Origin: Imperialibacter sp040222815
GTDB taxonomy: Bacteria; Bacteroidota; Bacteroidia; Cytophagales; Cyclobacteriaceae
Reading direction: 5' to 3'
DNA: 64,000 nt
NCBI RefSeq assembly: GCF_040222815.1
Contig: NZ_JAVKCH010000036.1
Span: 186,001 to 250,000 of the forward strand
In this document: positions 1 through 7,625 of the stretch, piece after piece
Position numbering within the stretch: the stretch's first letter is position 1
How the letters are laid out: each line of letters opens with the position of its first letter
Program-made: the position numbers and the translations under genes
The notes under the pieces: model-generated
The model's database searches: none
Told to the model about the DNA's origin: nothing
The model's input: only the letters and a program-made list of their open reading frames with translations

Positions 1-125
1 ACGTAGGGAATTGGTAGGCCATTCTCGGCACTCACTACCGTGCCCCAAATCTGATTTTGGGAAATGAGTTGAAGGGGCGCACCCAGTACCAGGACAGCGA
101 GAAACAAGCGCAATTTGTACAACAT
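1..125 (-). CDS. Secreted protein with CarboxypepD_reg-like N-terminus (partial)
   Basis: Only the first 41 codons lie in the window; the gene runs off the left edge. Reading leftward from the ATG at 125, the product opens with a basic and hydrophobic signal peptide (MLYKLRLFLAVLVLGAPL) ending near LISQNQ. It is followed at once by WGTVVSAENGLPIPYV, the first strand and turn of the carboxypeptidase-regulatory-like fold found at the N-terminus of many Bacteroidota exported and outer-membrane proteins. The family of the remainder cannot be told: TonB-dependent receptor, peptidase and adhesin are all possible. Confidence 0.6.
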   Translation of the reverse strand, partial: MLYKLRLFLAVLVLGAPLQLISQNQIWGTVVSAENGLPIPY

Positions 126-219
126 TTAAGCAGGTATAAGGCTACAAATATCGCAGATTACTTGTGAAAAGTGTAAAGCGACTTGTGATAATCAACAGAA
201 GGCCGCCTCAGCACGGCTT

Positions 220-828
220 TCAGCGAAACGTCGTCCAGCTCCCTTGCTCAATCCTGCTCTTGTGGTCGGCAATGAAGTTTGCCCATTCTGCTTCACCTGC
301 TTCTGTGGCTAGTTGCAGCGCCTTACCTGAAGCATTCAGGGCTTCATCGTGTTTGCCATTTTGGTAAAGAAACCATGCGTATTTGTCCCATGTGACGAAG
401 TCTGTATCGATTTCATAACTCCAGCGGATATTCATGAGGTGGTACTTACTATCGGCAGGCATTAAGTGGAAGGTAAGGGCGAGCGCTAAACCCATTGCCG
501 GGAACGTCAATGTCTTCCATGTTTTTCTTTTTGCAGTTGTGAGAACGGCAACTAAAGTGAAAACAACTGCCAGGGCCAGTACGACCGATACAAACGGGTA
601 GAACTTAATTGTAAACAGCAGCATGGCCAGCCAGAAAGCGGAGGCAAGGTTGGCCCATCCGTTCACATTGTTTTCTTTTTTGATAATGGCAATCAGGCTA
701 GCGGCAAGCAATATAAAAAGACCTGCCAGCATCACAATTGCATTGTAGTGAATGTGAAAGAACTTGATAAAGAACCCGGCGAAGAAAATGACAAAGCCAG
801 CAACAACCATCTTTTTCATAAGCAGCAA
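220..828 (-). CDS. Inner-membrane protein with C-terminal TPR-like helices
   Basis: A 202-residue protein that I do not recognise as a named family. Four hydrophobic segments are visible at about residues 7-23, 30-50, 65-98 (possibly two) and 108-124. A soluble C-terminal part of about 70 residues follows, with a tetratricopeptide-like helix pair (YAWFLYQNGKHDEALNASGK). The N-terminal hydrophobic pair with FFIKFFHIHYN between the segments resembles the start of GldL-like Bacteroidota membrane proteins, but the rest does not match GldL, so this is only a hint. It lies 66 bases downstream of the beta-barrel gene on the same strand. Function unknown. Confidence 0.75.
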   Translation of the reverse strand: MLLMKKMVVAGFVIFFAGFFIKFFHIHYNAIVMLAGLFILLAASLIAIIKKENNVNGWANLASAFWLAMLLFTIKFYPFVSVVLALAVVFTLVAVLTTAKRKTWKTLTFPAMGLALALTFHLMPADSKYHLMNIRWSYEIDTDFVTWDKYAWFLYQNGKHDEALNASGKALQLATEAGEAEWANFIADHKSRIEQGSWTTFR

Positions 829-894
829 TGCTGTTTTATGGCTTCGAAACTAGAAAGTTTTCTGGCTTCCCCAAAAAGTTGCCATTGTATATGC

Positions 895-1575
895 TTAGAA
901 GTAATACTGCATACCAAAGTCGAGGGTTGCAAGAGAAAGGGATAGACCGTAGTCCCGTTGAGTATTAGTGTTTCCAATAGGCAATTCGGGGCGATCAATA
1001 GGCTTTCTGGTTTCTTGTTGATAGCCCAGAAGTCCAATGGAAGTTTCTAGCCCTATTTTTTCGCTAATCATGAGGATAATGCCAGGTTTCACGCCAACAC
1101 CGAACCCAACGACTTTTTCTTCATATTCATTCGCCACAACCGTCGTTTTCTCTTTTCCAAAGTTTGAATTGGCAAAGCCCTCCCCAAACAAAATCAAGTG
1201 GTCAGTAATATTTACATGATACCTGCCAAAAACCTGTGTTGCTGCTAGATTTGATGCCGTTCTCTGGTCAATATTAAATTGGGGTGCCGAGGATTTGGTG
1301 CGGGTGTAGTTGTTTACGAAGCCCACTGAAACGCCGACGCTGAAATTGTCATATATAAATAATCCCGCCCTCGGAAGTATTTTAATCTCGCTGTTTTCGT
1401 TGATAGACTGTTGTACGAAGCTGACAGGTGTCGTATACTCGTTGTTCACCACTGTTCGATAGAACTTCAAATTTCCTCCAGCCTGCTTTGTTCCCTTTGA
1501 GAACTGGGCGTGTGAGGTAAAAGAAATCAGGAACAGAAGTGAAAGAAAGATAGTGAGGCTGAGCGATTTGTTCAT
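895..1575 (-). CDS. Outer-membrane beta-barrel protein
   Basis: A 226-residue protein with a clear signal peptide (about residues 1-23, ending SHAQ). The mature part consists of alternating hydrophobic/polar strands rich in aromatic residues and Gly, for example GLFIYDNFSVGVSVGF and ILFGEGFANSNFG. It ends in MQYYF; a C-terminal aromatic residue is the usual recognition signal for outer-membrane assembly by BamA. Length and pattern fit the small eight- to ten-strand porin-like (OMP_b-brl) families that are common and poorly defined in Bacteroidota. Its ligand or role cannot be inferred. Confidence 0.8.
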   Translation of the reverse strand: MNKSLSLTIFLSLLFLISFTSHAQFSKGTKQAGGNLKFYRTVVNNEYTTPVSFVQQSINENSEIKILPRAGLFIYDNFSVGVSVGFVNNYTRTKSSAPQFNIDQRTASNLAATQVFGRYHVNITDHLILFGEGFANSNFGKEKTTVVANEYEEKVVGFGVGVKPGIILMISEKIGLETSIGLLGYQQETRKPIDRPELPIGNTNTQRDYGLSLSLATLDFGMQYYF

Positions 1576-1723
1576 GACGTGGTTGTTGATTTATTTGTTG
1601 TCGAAATAGAACATATTTTTACCCTTTATATTGCGTAATGGTCGCTTTAATTTAATTGGAGGAAATAGCCGGCAGTAATTCAGTAAATTTGGAACGTGAA
1701 TACTTGCGATAAATCAAAGAACA

Positions 1724-2587
1724 TCAATCAGAAAGGCCGTCGTAGATATCCGAATAGTCTTCCACCAAATGAATCTTCACATCAAGGTTTTCCATTAAGT
1801 TTTTCACTGAGGGGCTGGGCGCACCTTTCGTTACATACCAAACATCCATGGCATATCTGAGTTTGATGGAATACCTTTTCCTTTCAATTAGCAGCCACCT
1901 GAGAAACACCTCGTCGGGTTCGTAGCCAAAGCCAAAAATGATGAGTGGGCTGTGGAACCAGATATGGAGCCAGGTCTGCTCGCCTTGCCACGATTTCGAC
2001 AGAAGTGTTTCTTTATAAAGCCTGCGTCGTCCTTTGGTGATGAGGCTTCTAGCTCGCTGCACACTCCCCATGTAGTCGCCGAGTCCAAGCCTGATGCTAT
2101 CCCGATAGTTTATGTCGCCATGAATCTTCCAAATACCAAAGCCGTGAGTAGGAGTAGTCATTTGTTCGAAGCCGTAGTAGGTTTTCCAGGGGTAGAATCG
2201 GGTAAATCCATCGGAATCAATGTGAAATGGCCTTGCCCCTACAGACTCTTCGAAAGCCGTATCAAAGTTTGTTGTCAGCACTGGTGTGTTTGTTGACCTG
2301 GCAAATTCCATGATTTTTTTATGGACACACAGGTCATCGCTGTTTGTCAATTGCAATTCAGCCTTCACCCTATTTTTCACTTTGACAGGGTCGTTTGCGT
2401 ACAACTCGATCAGGTCATATATCTCTGTATTAGTCAGTCCTGTCAGGGCGAAGGGAATAGGTTTTGGAGAGGCTGCCTTCAGCAAGTCCTTCCAGGATGG
2501 CATAATGCCACTTCGTAGGTTAGGGCCGTTCCCAATAAGAAAAGCGGCGTCTTTGTATTTGCTCCTGATGGATGCAATGGCGTTCAT
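1724..2587 (-). CDS. SIR2-like (putative NADase) protein
   Basis: A 287-residue protein with the motif order of bacterial SIR2-like proteins. There is a nucleotide-binding GNGPN loop at 19-23, followed by PSWKDLL. TTNFD is at 105-109, IHGD at 155-158, and GFGYEPDEVFLRWLL around 219-233. In the SIR2 family the Asn of TTNFD and the His of IHGD sit at the NAD-cleaving site, so both catalytic residues appear intact. Such domains act as NAD-depleting effectors in anti-phage systems such as Thoeris and DSR, or as deacylases in classical sirtuins. No zinc-finger cysteines are visible, which favours the NADase type. No SLOG, TIR, Argonaute or STAND partner is adjacent, so this is a stand-alone copy; a defence role is inference. 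Confidence 0.75.
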   Translation of the reverse strand: MNAIASIRSKYKDAAFLIGNGPNLRSGIMPSWKDLLKAASPKPIPFALTGLTNTEIYDLIELYANDPVKVKNRVKAELQLTNSDDLCVHKKIMEFARSTNTPVLTTNFDTAFEESVGARPFHIDSDGFTRFYPWKTYYGFEQMTTPTHGFGIWKIHGDINYRDSIRLGLGDYMGSVQRARSLITKGRRRLYKETLLSKSWQGEQTWLHIWFHSPLIIFGFGYEPDEVFLRWLLIERKRYSIKLRYAMDVWYVTKGAPSPSVKNLMENLDVKIHLVEDYSDIYDGLSD

Positions 2588-2620
2588 ACGAGGTTAGTGG
2601 ATGCTTTTTTGGAGAATGTA

Positions 2621-2647
2621 ACAAAAAAAGCCCACGTTTCCGCAGGC
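2621..2647 (-). terminator. Rho-independent terminator, copy 1 of a 27-bp duplicated sequence
   Basis: Read on the minus strand this is a 7-bp stem (GCCTGCG/CGTGGGC, two G-T pairs) closed by a GAAA loop and followed by seven T. It lies about 75 bases downstream of the DUF5615 gene. The whole 27-base block recurs base for base at 3411-3437. Confidence 0.7.
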
Positions 2648-2720
2648 AGTATTGGTATTCAATTTCTTGCGGGGTACTCAAGTACGCCAATAAGGCTGGG
2701 GTCAAGACGATAAAGCGAGG

Positions 2721-3077
2721 TCAGCTGTTGTTGTCGGCTTCCAACTCAAGGCAGGCCATTTCTCTATAGGCATCTTGCAGTAGAAAATTTTCTATCGCCG
2801 AGTAGTTGTTGATTAAAAGCTGGGCTATTTGATTAGTTGAGAGATTGCCTGTTCTAATCCAAATCACTTTTGGTGGATGGCTGTTAATCACACTAATATC
2901 ATAAAAATCGGCCTCAAAAGTGACAATGGTGAAGCCATGTTCTTTTGAGTAAGGCCAAATATCTGAATCTTCCATGTCGGTTAAGCCACAGTGACTTACA
3001 TGTAGACAGTTGGGGAAATAGTCAACAAGCTTTTTCACCAATCTGAAAGAGATATTCTGGTCGAACAATAGCTTCAT
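2721..3077 (-). CDS. DUF5615 PIN-like putative toxin nuclease
   Basis: A 118-residue protein of the DUF5615 (Mut7-C/PIN-like) type. The N-terminus MKLLFDQNISFRLV has the conserved FDxN start. Further acidic residues are in MEDSDIW (about 36-42) and FEADFYD (about 54-60), the spacing of the metal-binding carboxylates in PIN-type RNases. In this family the protein is normally the second gene of a toxin-antitoxin-like pair behind a DUF433 protein, and that is so here. Its ATG overlaps the end of the DUF433 gene by 4 bases, so the two are translationally coupled. RNase activity is a family-level prediction. Confidence 0.82.
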   Translation of the reverse strand: MKLLFDQNISFRLVKKLVDYFPNCLHVSHCGLTDMEDSDIWPYSKEHGFTIVTFEADFYDISVINSHPPKVIWIRTGNLSTNQIAQLLINNYSAIENFLLQDAYREMACLELEADNNS

Positions 3078-3298
3078 GCATTGTGCTGAAGCTTATGCTC
3101 TCTGTCTGCTGCATAGGCAAGACAGGCCTGAATGTCTTCCAGTGTCAACTCGGGAAAGTCCTCGAGAATTTCGTTGAAACCCATTCCGGCAGCTAGCCAG
3201 CCAAGCACATCATATACGGTAATCCTTGTATTTCGTACACAAGGCTTACCGAATCTTTTGTTCGGGTTCCTTTGGATGATCTTTTTATAGTCTACCAT
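3074..3298 (-). CDS. DUF433 antitoxin-like protein
   Basis: A 74-residue DUF433 protein. Visible hallmarks are PNKRFGKPCVRNTRITVYDVLGWL (conserved GKPxIRGTRIxV pattern, with Asn replacing the Gly before Thr) and the C-terminal helix-turn-helix-like part with FPELTLEDIQACLAYA. DUF433 proteins are VapB-like antitoxins that pair with DUF5615 PIN-like proteins. The stop overlaps the partner start by 4 bases. The pair lies between two identical terminators (2621-2647 and 3411-3437), which suggests it may have arrived as a unit. Confidence 0.85.
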   Translation of the reverse strand: MVDYKKIIQRNPNKRFGKPCVRNTRITVYDVLGWLAAGMGFNEILEDFPELTLEDIQACLAYAADREHKLQHNA

Positions 3299-3410
3299 TT
3301 GGACAGGGTTTTAGCAAAAATAGCTCTTTTGCCGAAACCATCCGAAAAGGAGGTGTAAATCATTTATTCCAACGATATGTCGGAGTTTCCAATGTGATGA
3401 CGGTTTTTGA

Positions 3411-3437
3411 ACAAAAAAAGCCCACGTTTCCGCAGGC
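3411..3437 (-). terminator. Rho-independent terminator, copy 2
   Basis: Identical over 27 bases to 2621-2647. On the minus strand it is a GC-rich stem with a GAAA loop and a T run, about 30 bases downstream of the stop of the metallophosphoesterase gene, which it is well placed to terminate. Confidence 0.75.
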
Positions 3438-3464
3438 TCTTTTCTCGTACTGATATTACCCGTG

Positions 3465-5315
3465 TTATTTTCTGAAAAAGGTACCCGAACCGGGGTAGTT
3501 GGCAGCACCACGCCAGTCGGGTTGCCACCACAGGTTGGTGCGGTGACTGTAGTCGTTGTCAAAGTCGTTCACGCCTACGTTGACCCGGACGGTTTTCCAG
3601 TCGCCACCCTGCTGCTCGCCAAGGTAGCTTAGCGGGATGGCCAGCTCAGTGGCATAGCCCTTTTCCGTTTTTCTTGTTACGCCAATGGTTCCATCGGGCT
3701 TGTTGCCACTGGTGAACGGCGTGGTGTTCTCAGCGCCATCCACATAAGGACTCATTCCTATGTACAGCACACCCGAGAGGCTCGTCCCGAAAGAGCTGAT
3801 ATTTTCACTGCGGCCGTCGATAATTATCTGAAAGGCATCCTGGTTGTAAGGCCTTGAGGAGGCCACTGCCAGCAGTTCATCGTCTGTTACCTCGGCGCCA
3901 ATGTAAAGGAACTGGTCGTCGTAGCTGATTCCGAACCGAACCGAGCCGTCAGCCTTGCCACCTTTGTGAGAGAAGGGATTGGCTTCCGTGTACATTTTGA
4001 TTTCTGAGTATGGGAGGGCCGCCCAATCGTCAAGTTTGCCATCTATTGTCTTGGTGGTGCCCTTTGAAATGTATTCCTTTTTGGCCGGACGGGCATTTTG
4101 TGTTACATCCATCGTGACGTCCGCCATGCCCTCGCCGTGGAAGGTGACCGTTCCTCTCAATTCTACTGGCTCCAGTGTAGCAATCGGGGCAGCTTTTCCA
4201 CTAAGCTTTAGGGGAATTATTTCTACTGAATTCGGAGCTATGGTGAGACTTTGACGGATAATGCTGGAAGTAAGATCTTTGTTAGCAGCCAATTCAAAAC
4301 TAACGTCCATTGGGGCATCACTGTCGTTGGTCAGGCGGATTTCGGTGGTGCCATCCGAAAACGTGCTGCCATCGGTAAACATCGGCGATATGCGCACAGG
4401 CTGCCCATTAAAAAGTGGCCTGAAGTAGTTACTCGACTGCTCTGTCACCACGCTCTCGTCCCAAACGCCCGAAAGCTCCAGATTAGCCATGATGGGCCCG
4501 TTGTCGGTCATAGTGATCCACACCACATGATCAAACTCCCCAAACCGTGGGCCTCTCAGTCGGCTGCTGCCTCCTGTGGTAGCCAGAATAAAGTATTTGC
4601 CATTATTTCTTTCGTATTTCACGTAGCTGTGGTGGTGGCCTACATACACGGTATGTTTTCTGGGTGCCAGTAGTTTTTCAACGTCAGGCCAGCGAAGGGT
4701 TTCGGCCTGTTGGTTCCACAGAGGCTGATGCATGAACACCAGCGTCCATTTCACGTCTGCGTTTGCTGCAAGGGTTTTTTCTATCCACTCATACTGCTCG
4801 TCGCCGATGGTACCTTTTCCTGCCCCACGGTAGTTGTCCTCCGAATTGAGGCAGAGGAACAGCACGTCTTTGTACACAAAGTGATAGTAATCCTTTCCAA
4901 AAATGGTTTTGTACTTGTCATACATCACCTTGTTGGTGATGTCGTGGTTGCCAGGCACGTAAAAGAAGGGCATCGTGAGAGAATCGATAAACCCATTGAA
5001 TTCCGTCCACTCAGCATCCAGCCGTGCTTCGTCTTCAGTGTAGCCTTCAATAAAGTCTCCCACGCTCATCACAAACTCAGGCTGTAGCAGATTAAGCTTG
5101 CTTAGGCCCACTTCAAACACATTACCCCTATGGCCGCCGGTTCGGTCAGTAACAATGGCAAACTGAAAAGAAGAGGGGTCATTGTTCAGATCAAGGCTGG
5201 TGTAGGGTGTTGGCCCTTCGATGGGTTCAATCTTAATACTTGCTTTTTCGACTGGAGCGGTGCAAGCCGCACCAAAGACAAGAAGGCCAACAACAGCGGC
5301 TGAAAGATGATTCAT
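3465..5315 (-). CDS. Metallophosphoesterase lipoprotein with C-terminal CBM9-like domain
   Basis: A 616-residue exported protein. Residues 1-18 are a lipoprotein signal ending in FGAAC, so it is probably anchored to the outer membrane. Residues 50-270 form a calcineurin-like phosphoesterase domain: TDRTG (57), VGDF with Asp87, GNHD at 122-125, FMHQP with His196 and VGHHH at 226-229. All the usual two-metal ligands are present. A linker of Ig-like strands (about 300-410) leads to a C-terminal DOMON/CBM9-type module from about 418 (IDGKLDDW, FGISYDDQFLYIGAEVTDDE, DAFQIIIDGR). Family members hydrolyse phosphomonoesters or diesters; the C-terminal module suggests the enzyme works on or near carbohydrate. 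It diverges from the isomerase-like gene at 5442, so the two may share a control region. Confidence 0.88.
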   Translation of the reverse strand: MNHLSAAVVGLLVFGAACTAPVEKASIKIEPIEGPTPYTSLDLNNDPSSFQFAIVTDRTGGHRGNVFEVGLSKLNLLQPEFVMSVGDFIEGYTEDEARLDAEWTEFNGFIDSLTMPFFYVPGNHDITNKVMYDKYKTIFGKDYYHFVYKDVLFLCLNSEDNYRGAGKGTIGDEQYEWIEKTLAANADVKWTLVFMHQPLWNQQAETLRWPDVEKLLAPRKHTVYVGHHHSYVKYERNNGKYFILATTGGSSRLRGPRFGEFDHVVWITMTDNGPIMANLELSGVWDESVVTEQSSNYFRPLFNGQPVRISPMFTDGSTFSDGTTEIRLTNDSDAPMDVSFELAANKDLTSSIIRQSLTIAPNSVEIIPLKLSGKAAPIATLEPVELRGTVTFHGEGMADVTMDVTQNARPAKKEYISKGTTKTIDGKLDDWAALPYSEIKMYTEANPFSHKGGKADGSVRFGISYDDQFLYIGAEVTDDELLAVASSRPYNQDAFQIIIDGRSENISSFGTSLSGVLYIGMSPYVDGAENTTPFTSGNKPDGTIGVTRKTEKGYATELAIPLSYLGEQQGGDWKTVRVNVGVNDFDNDYSHRTNLWWQPDWRGAANYPGSGTFFRK

Positions 5316-5441
5316 ACTAGATAGATTTGGTTAGGGTGAAGTTACGCCTCCTTGCCGAGAGGTATTTGAAATTAATAGTTAAGTTTAAGTTAATGTTTCC
5401 TGGCGAAGGAAACAATAAAAATAACTGCTTAACTATCGCCT

Positions 5442-6290
5442 ATGAAAACCACTTTGTTCGCTCTCTTACTTCTTGGCACCACCTTGTTTGTTTATGCACA
5501 ACGACCGGCAGTTACCGTGGCATGGGACATGGAAGACGACGCCCTCATGCGTGCCTGCGGCTATAAGTATTTTGTAGAAAAGGTGGACAAAATTATCAGT
5601 CCGCAAAAAGTGTCAGATGAGCAGTTTGCCGAGAATGTTGCCACCATCAAAAAGCTGAAAACCAACATGTTTGCTGTGAACTACTTTTTACCAGGCAACC
5701 TGAAAGTGATTGGCCCTGACGTAAATGAGGAAGCCATACTGGCCTACACCGACGTTGTATTTCAGCGTTGCAAGCAGATTGATGTAGATCTGGTGGTATG
5801 GGGCAGCGGTGGCTCCCGGCGGTTGCCTGACGGTTGGGACTATCAAAAGGCAGTAGATCAGTTTGTAGCCATTGCAAAGAAAGTAGCCGTGCAGGCGCAG
5901 AAATACGATATCCTGATCACTGTAGAAAACCTCAACAAGACCGAAGCCAACTTTCTCAACGGCTTTGATGAGGTGGTGAATGTGGTGAAGCGGGTAGATG
6001 AGCCAAATCTGATGGCTTGCGTGGACATTTACCACATGCTCATGGATGGTGATCCTCCGTCGATGATAGCGCTGGGAAAAGACCTCACTTTCCACTGCGA
6101 TATCGCTGAAAAGGCAGACAGAGACCCGCCAGGTACGCTGGGCGACGAAGTAGTTCCGTACCTGCAAGAGCTGAAGAAAATTGACTACAAGGGAAGTATT
6201 GTCATCGAAGCCCGCTGGGACGACTTTCCAAAAGAAGCGCCCGCCACATTGAAATATTTGGAAGCGAAGGTCAAAGAGGTGTGGAAGTAG
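5442..6290 (+). CDS. Secreted sugar phosphate isomerase/epimerase-like TIM-barrel protein
   Basis: A 282-residue protein with a signal peptide (residues 1-19, ending VYAQ) followed by an AP_endonuc_2 / xylose-isomerase-like TIM barrel. Expected metal-binding positions are visible: Glu in ILITVENLNKTE, Asp and His in CVDIYHMLMDGD, His in LTFHCDIAEKADRDPPG and the last-strand Glu in IVIEARWDD. Known members isomerise or epimerise free sugars and related polyols (IolE, IolI and hydroxypyruvate isomerase types). An exported copy is common in Bacteroidota. The exact substrate cannot be set. No partner genes lie downstream; a tandem repeat follows. Confidence 0.8.
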   Translation: MKTTLFALLLLGTTLFVYAQRPAVTVAWDMEDDALMRACGYKYFVEKVDKIISPQKVSDEQFAENVATIKKLKTNMFAVNYFLPGNLKVIGPDVNEEAILAYTDVVFQRCKQIDVDLVVWGSGGSRRLPDGWDYQKAVDQFVAIAKKVAVQAQKYDILITVENLNKTEANFLNGFDEVVNVVKRVDEPNLMACVDIYHMLMDGDPPSMIALGKDLTFHCDIAEKADRDPPGTLGDEVVPYLQELKKIDYKGSIVIEARWDDFPKEAPATLKYLEAKVKEVWK

Positions 6291-6379
6291 GAAGAGAGTA
6301 TTTGACTATTTGAGGAATCGAGGATTTGAAAACTACCGAACTACCTATCGACATGAACTAACCTCGCATTATTTAACTA

Positions 6380-6645
6380 GTGCCATCGGCACGGTTTTTT
6401 TGATCAGCTTGGAATTTATTCCAAGCTGGTTTGAAGGTGCTGCCAATTCCTTTCGGAAAAAGGCACCTATTGATCGATTAGTGCCATCGGCACGGTTTTT
6501 TTGATCAGCTTGAAATTTATTCCAAGCTGGTTTGAAGGTGCTGCCAATTCCTTTCGGAAAAAGGCACCTATTGATCGATTAGTGCTATCGGCACGGTTTT
6601 TTTGATCAGCTTGGAATTCATTCCAGGCTGAAGGTTTGAAGCTGC
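6380..6645 (+). repeat. 101-bp tandem repeat, 2.6 copies, with hairpin motifs
   Basis: Copy 1 is 6380-6480 and copy 2 is 6481-6581, differing at one base; a partial, diverged third copy starts at 6582. Each unit opens with the palindrome GTGCCATCGGCAC followed by a T run, then holds the inverted repeat AGCTTGGAATTTATTCCAAGCT. The layout suggests a REP-like or terminator-like palindromic element that was duplicated locally. It lies in the 650-base gap between two plus-strand genes. Confidence 0.85.
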
Positions 6646-6689
6646 CGAACTTGGTTCGCTTGTGAAAAATGTCTCTAACCGATTGGCCA

Positions 6690-6791
6690 GTGCCATCGAC
6701 ACGGCTTTATCACCGGCCTGGAATTTATTCCAGGCCGACAAGGCTTTATTGCCAGCTTGGAATTTACTCCAGTCTGATCATTTCCAAGCTG
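6690..6791 (+). repeat. Diverged copies of the REP-like palindrome
   Basis: A degenerate continuation of the preceding array. It begins with GTGCCATCGACACGG and holds two palindromes of the GGAATTTATTCC class, the first with longer GGCCTGGAA/TTCCAGGCC arms, the second imperfect. No convincing gene lies here. Confidence 0.6.
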
Positions 6792-6942
6792 CATAATTCC
6801 CCAAAATCCATTACCTTCGACTTATTAAAATCTCCTGATAAAATATTGACTTAAGCTTAGCGGAAAACACTTCTGCTCAAGCGGTTTGCTTTTCTGGCAA
6901 TACCAGGTAATCAACTATTGTCTTATTTTATCGAGAGTAAAA

Positions 6943-7581
6943 ATGAGTAACACTTCAAAAATAGCCGTCATTGGCGGCACAGGTAAGGCTGGCAGGTACA
7001 TCGTAAAAGAGCTGCTCAGCCGTGGGTATCACCTCAAACTTCTTCTTAGGTTTCCTGAAAACCTTCAAATTGAAGACCCGAAAATCGAGTTACTGAAAGG
7101 CGATGCACGAGATGTGGAAGCTATCCGATCTTTGCTCGACGGATGCCAGGCTATCATCAGCGCCGTTGGTCAGCCGAGGGGAGAGGAGCCAATTTTCGAC
7201 CAGGCCACAAAGAATATTGTGGCTGCGATGTCAATTCAAGGTATTCGACGATATGTCATACTCACAGGGCTCAACGTAGACACTCCTTTCGACAAGAAGT
7301 GCGAAAAAGTGGCAATGGCCACTGAGTGGATGAGAGCCAACTACCCCAAAACCACAGCGGACAAGCAGGTAGAATATGAGTCTCTTAGAAAAAGCGATAT
7401 CGATTGGACGCTGGTGAGGCTTCCTATGATTGAGCTTACCGACGAAAGTAGGGGAGTGAACGTAAGCTTGGAGAGCTGCCCCGGCGACGGGATTAGTGCT
7501 GCTGATCTGGCTCATTTTGTGGCCGATCAGTTGACTGACGATGCTTTTGTGGGGCAAGCACCTTTTATAGCCAGTAATTGA
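6943..7581 (+). CDS. NAD(P)-binding NmrA/SDR-like oxidoreductase
   Basis: A protein of about 212 residues from the ATG at 6943. This start is preferred over an upstream one because the Rossmann motif begins immediately (KIAVIGGTGKAGRYIVKELL). GGTGxxG is the dinucleotide-binding loop of atypical short-chain dehydrogenases (NAD(P)H-binding, NmrA-like). ISAVGQPRGEE and RYVILTGLNVDTP follow as expected for strands 4 and 5. The classical YxxxK pair is replaced by TADKQVEYESL, as in flavin-reductase-like and divinyl-reductase-like members. Substrate unknown. It converges with the trkA gene across a bidirectional terminator. Confidence 0.85.
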   Translation: MSNTSKIAVIGGTGKAGRYIVKELLSRGYHLKLLLRFPENLQIEDPKIELLKGDARDVEAIRSLLDGCQAIISAVGQPRGEEPIFDQATKNIVAAMSIQGIRRYVILTGLNVDTPFDKKCEKVAMATEWMRANYPKTTADKQVEYESLRKSDIDWTLVRLPMIELTDESRGVNVSLESCPGDGISAADLAHFVADQLTDDAFVGQAPFIASN

Positions 7582-7588
7582 TTGAAAA

Positions 7589-7619
7589 GATGCGGGTCTG
7601 TATCGATCCGCATCGTTTT
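7589..7619. terminator. Bidirectional terminator between SDR and trkA genes
   Basis: GATGCGG at 7589-7595 pairs with CCGCATC at 7608-7614. A GTTTT run follows on the plus strand, and the minus strand has TTTTC after the stem. It sits exactly between two convergent genes. Confidence 0.8.
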
Positions 7620-7625
7620 GCACTT

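Noticed and set aside
220..828. Naming the 202-residue membrane protein GldL
   Set aside because: Only the first hydrophobic pair is suggestive; there are four helices and a TPR-like tail, and no GldK, GldM or GldN neighbours.
6310..6854. Short frames within the 101-bp repeat region
   Set aside because: They are repeat-derived (PSWFEG-type repeats) and end in palindromes; no ribosome site or domain.
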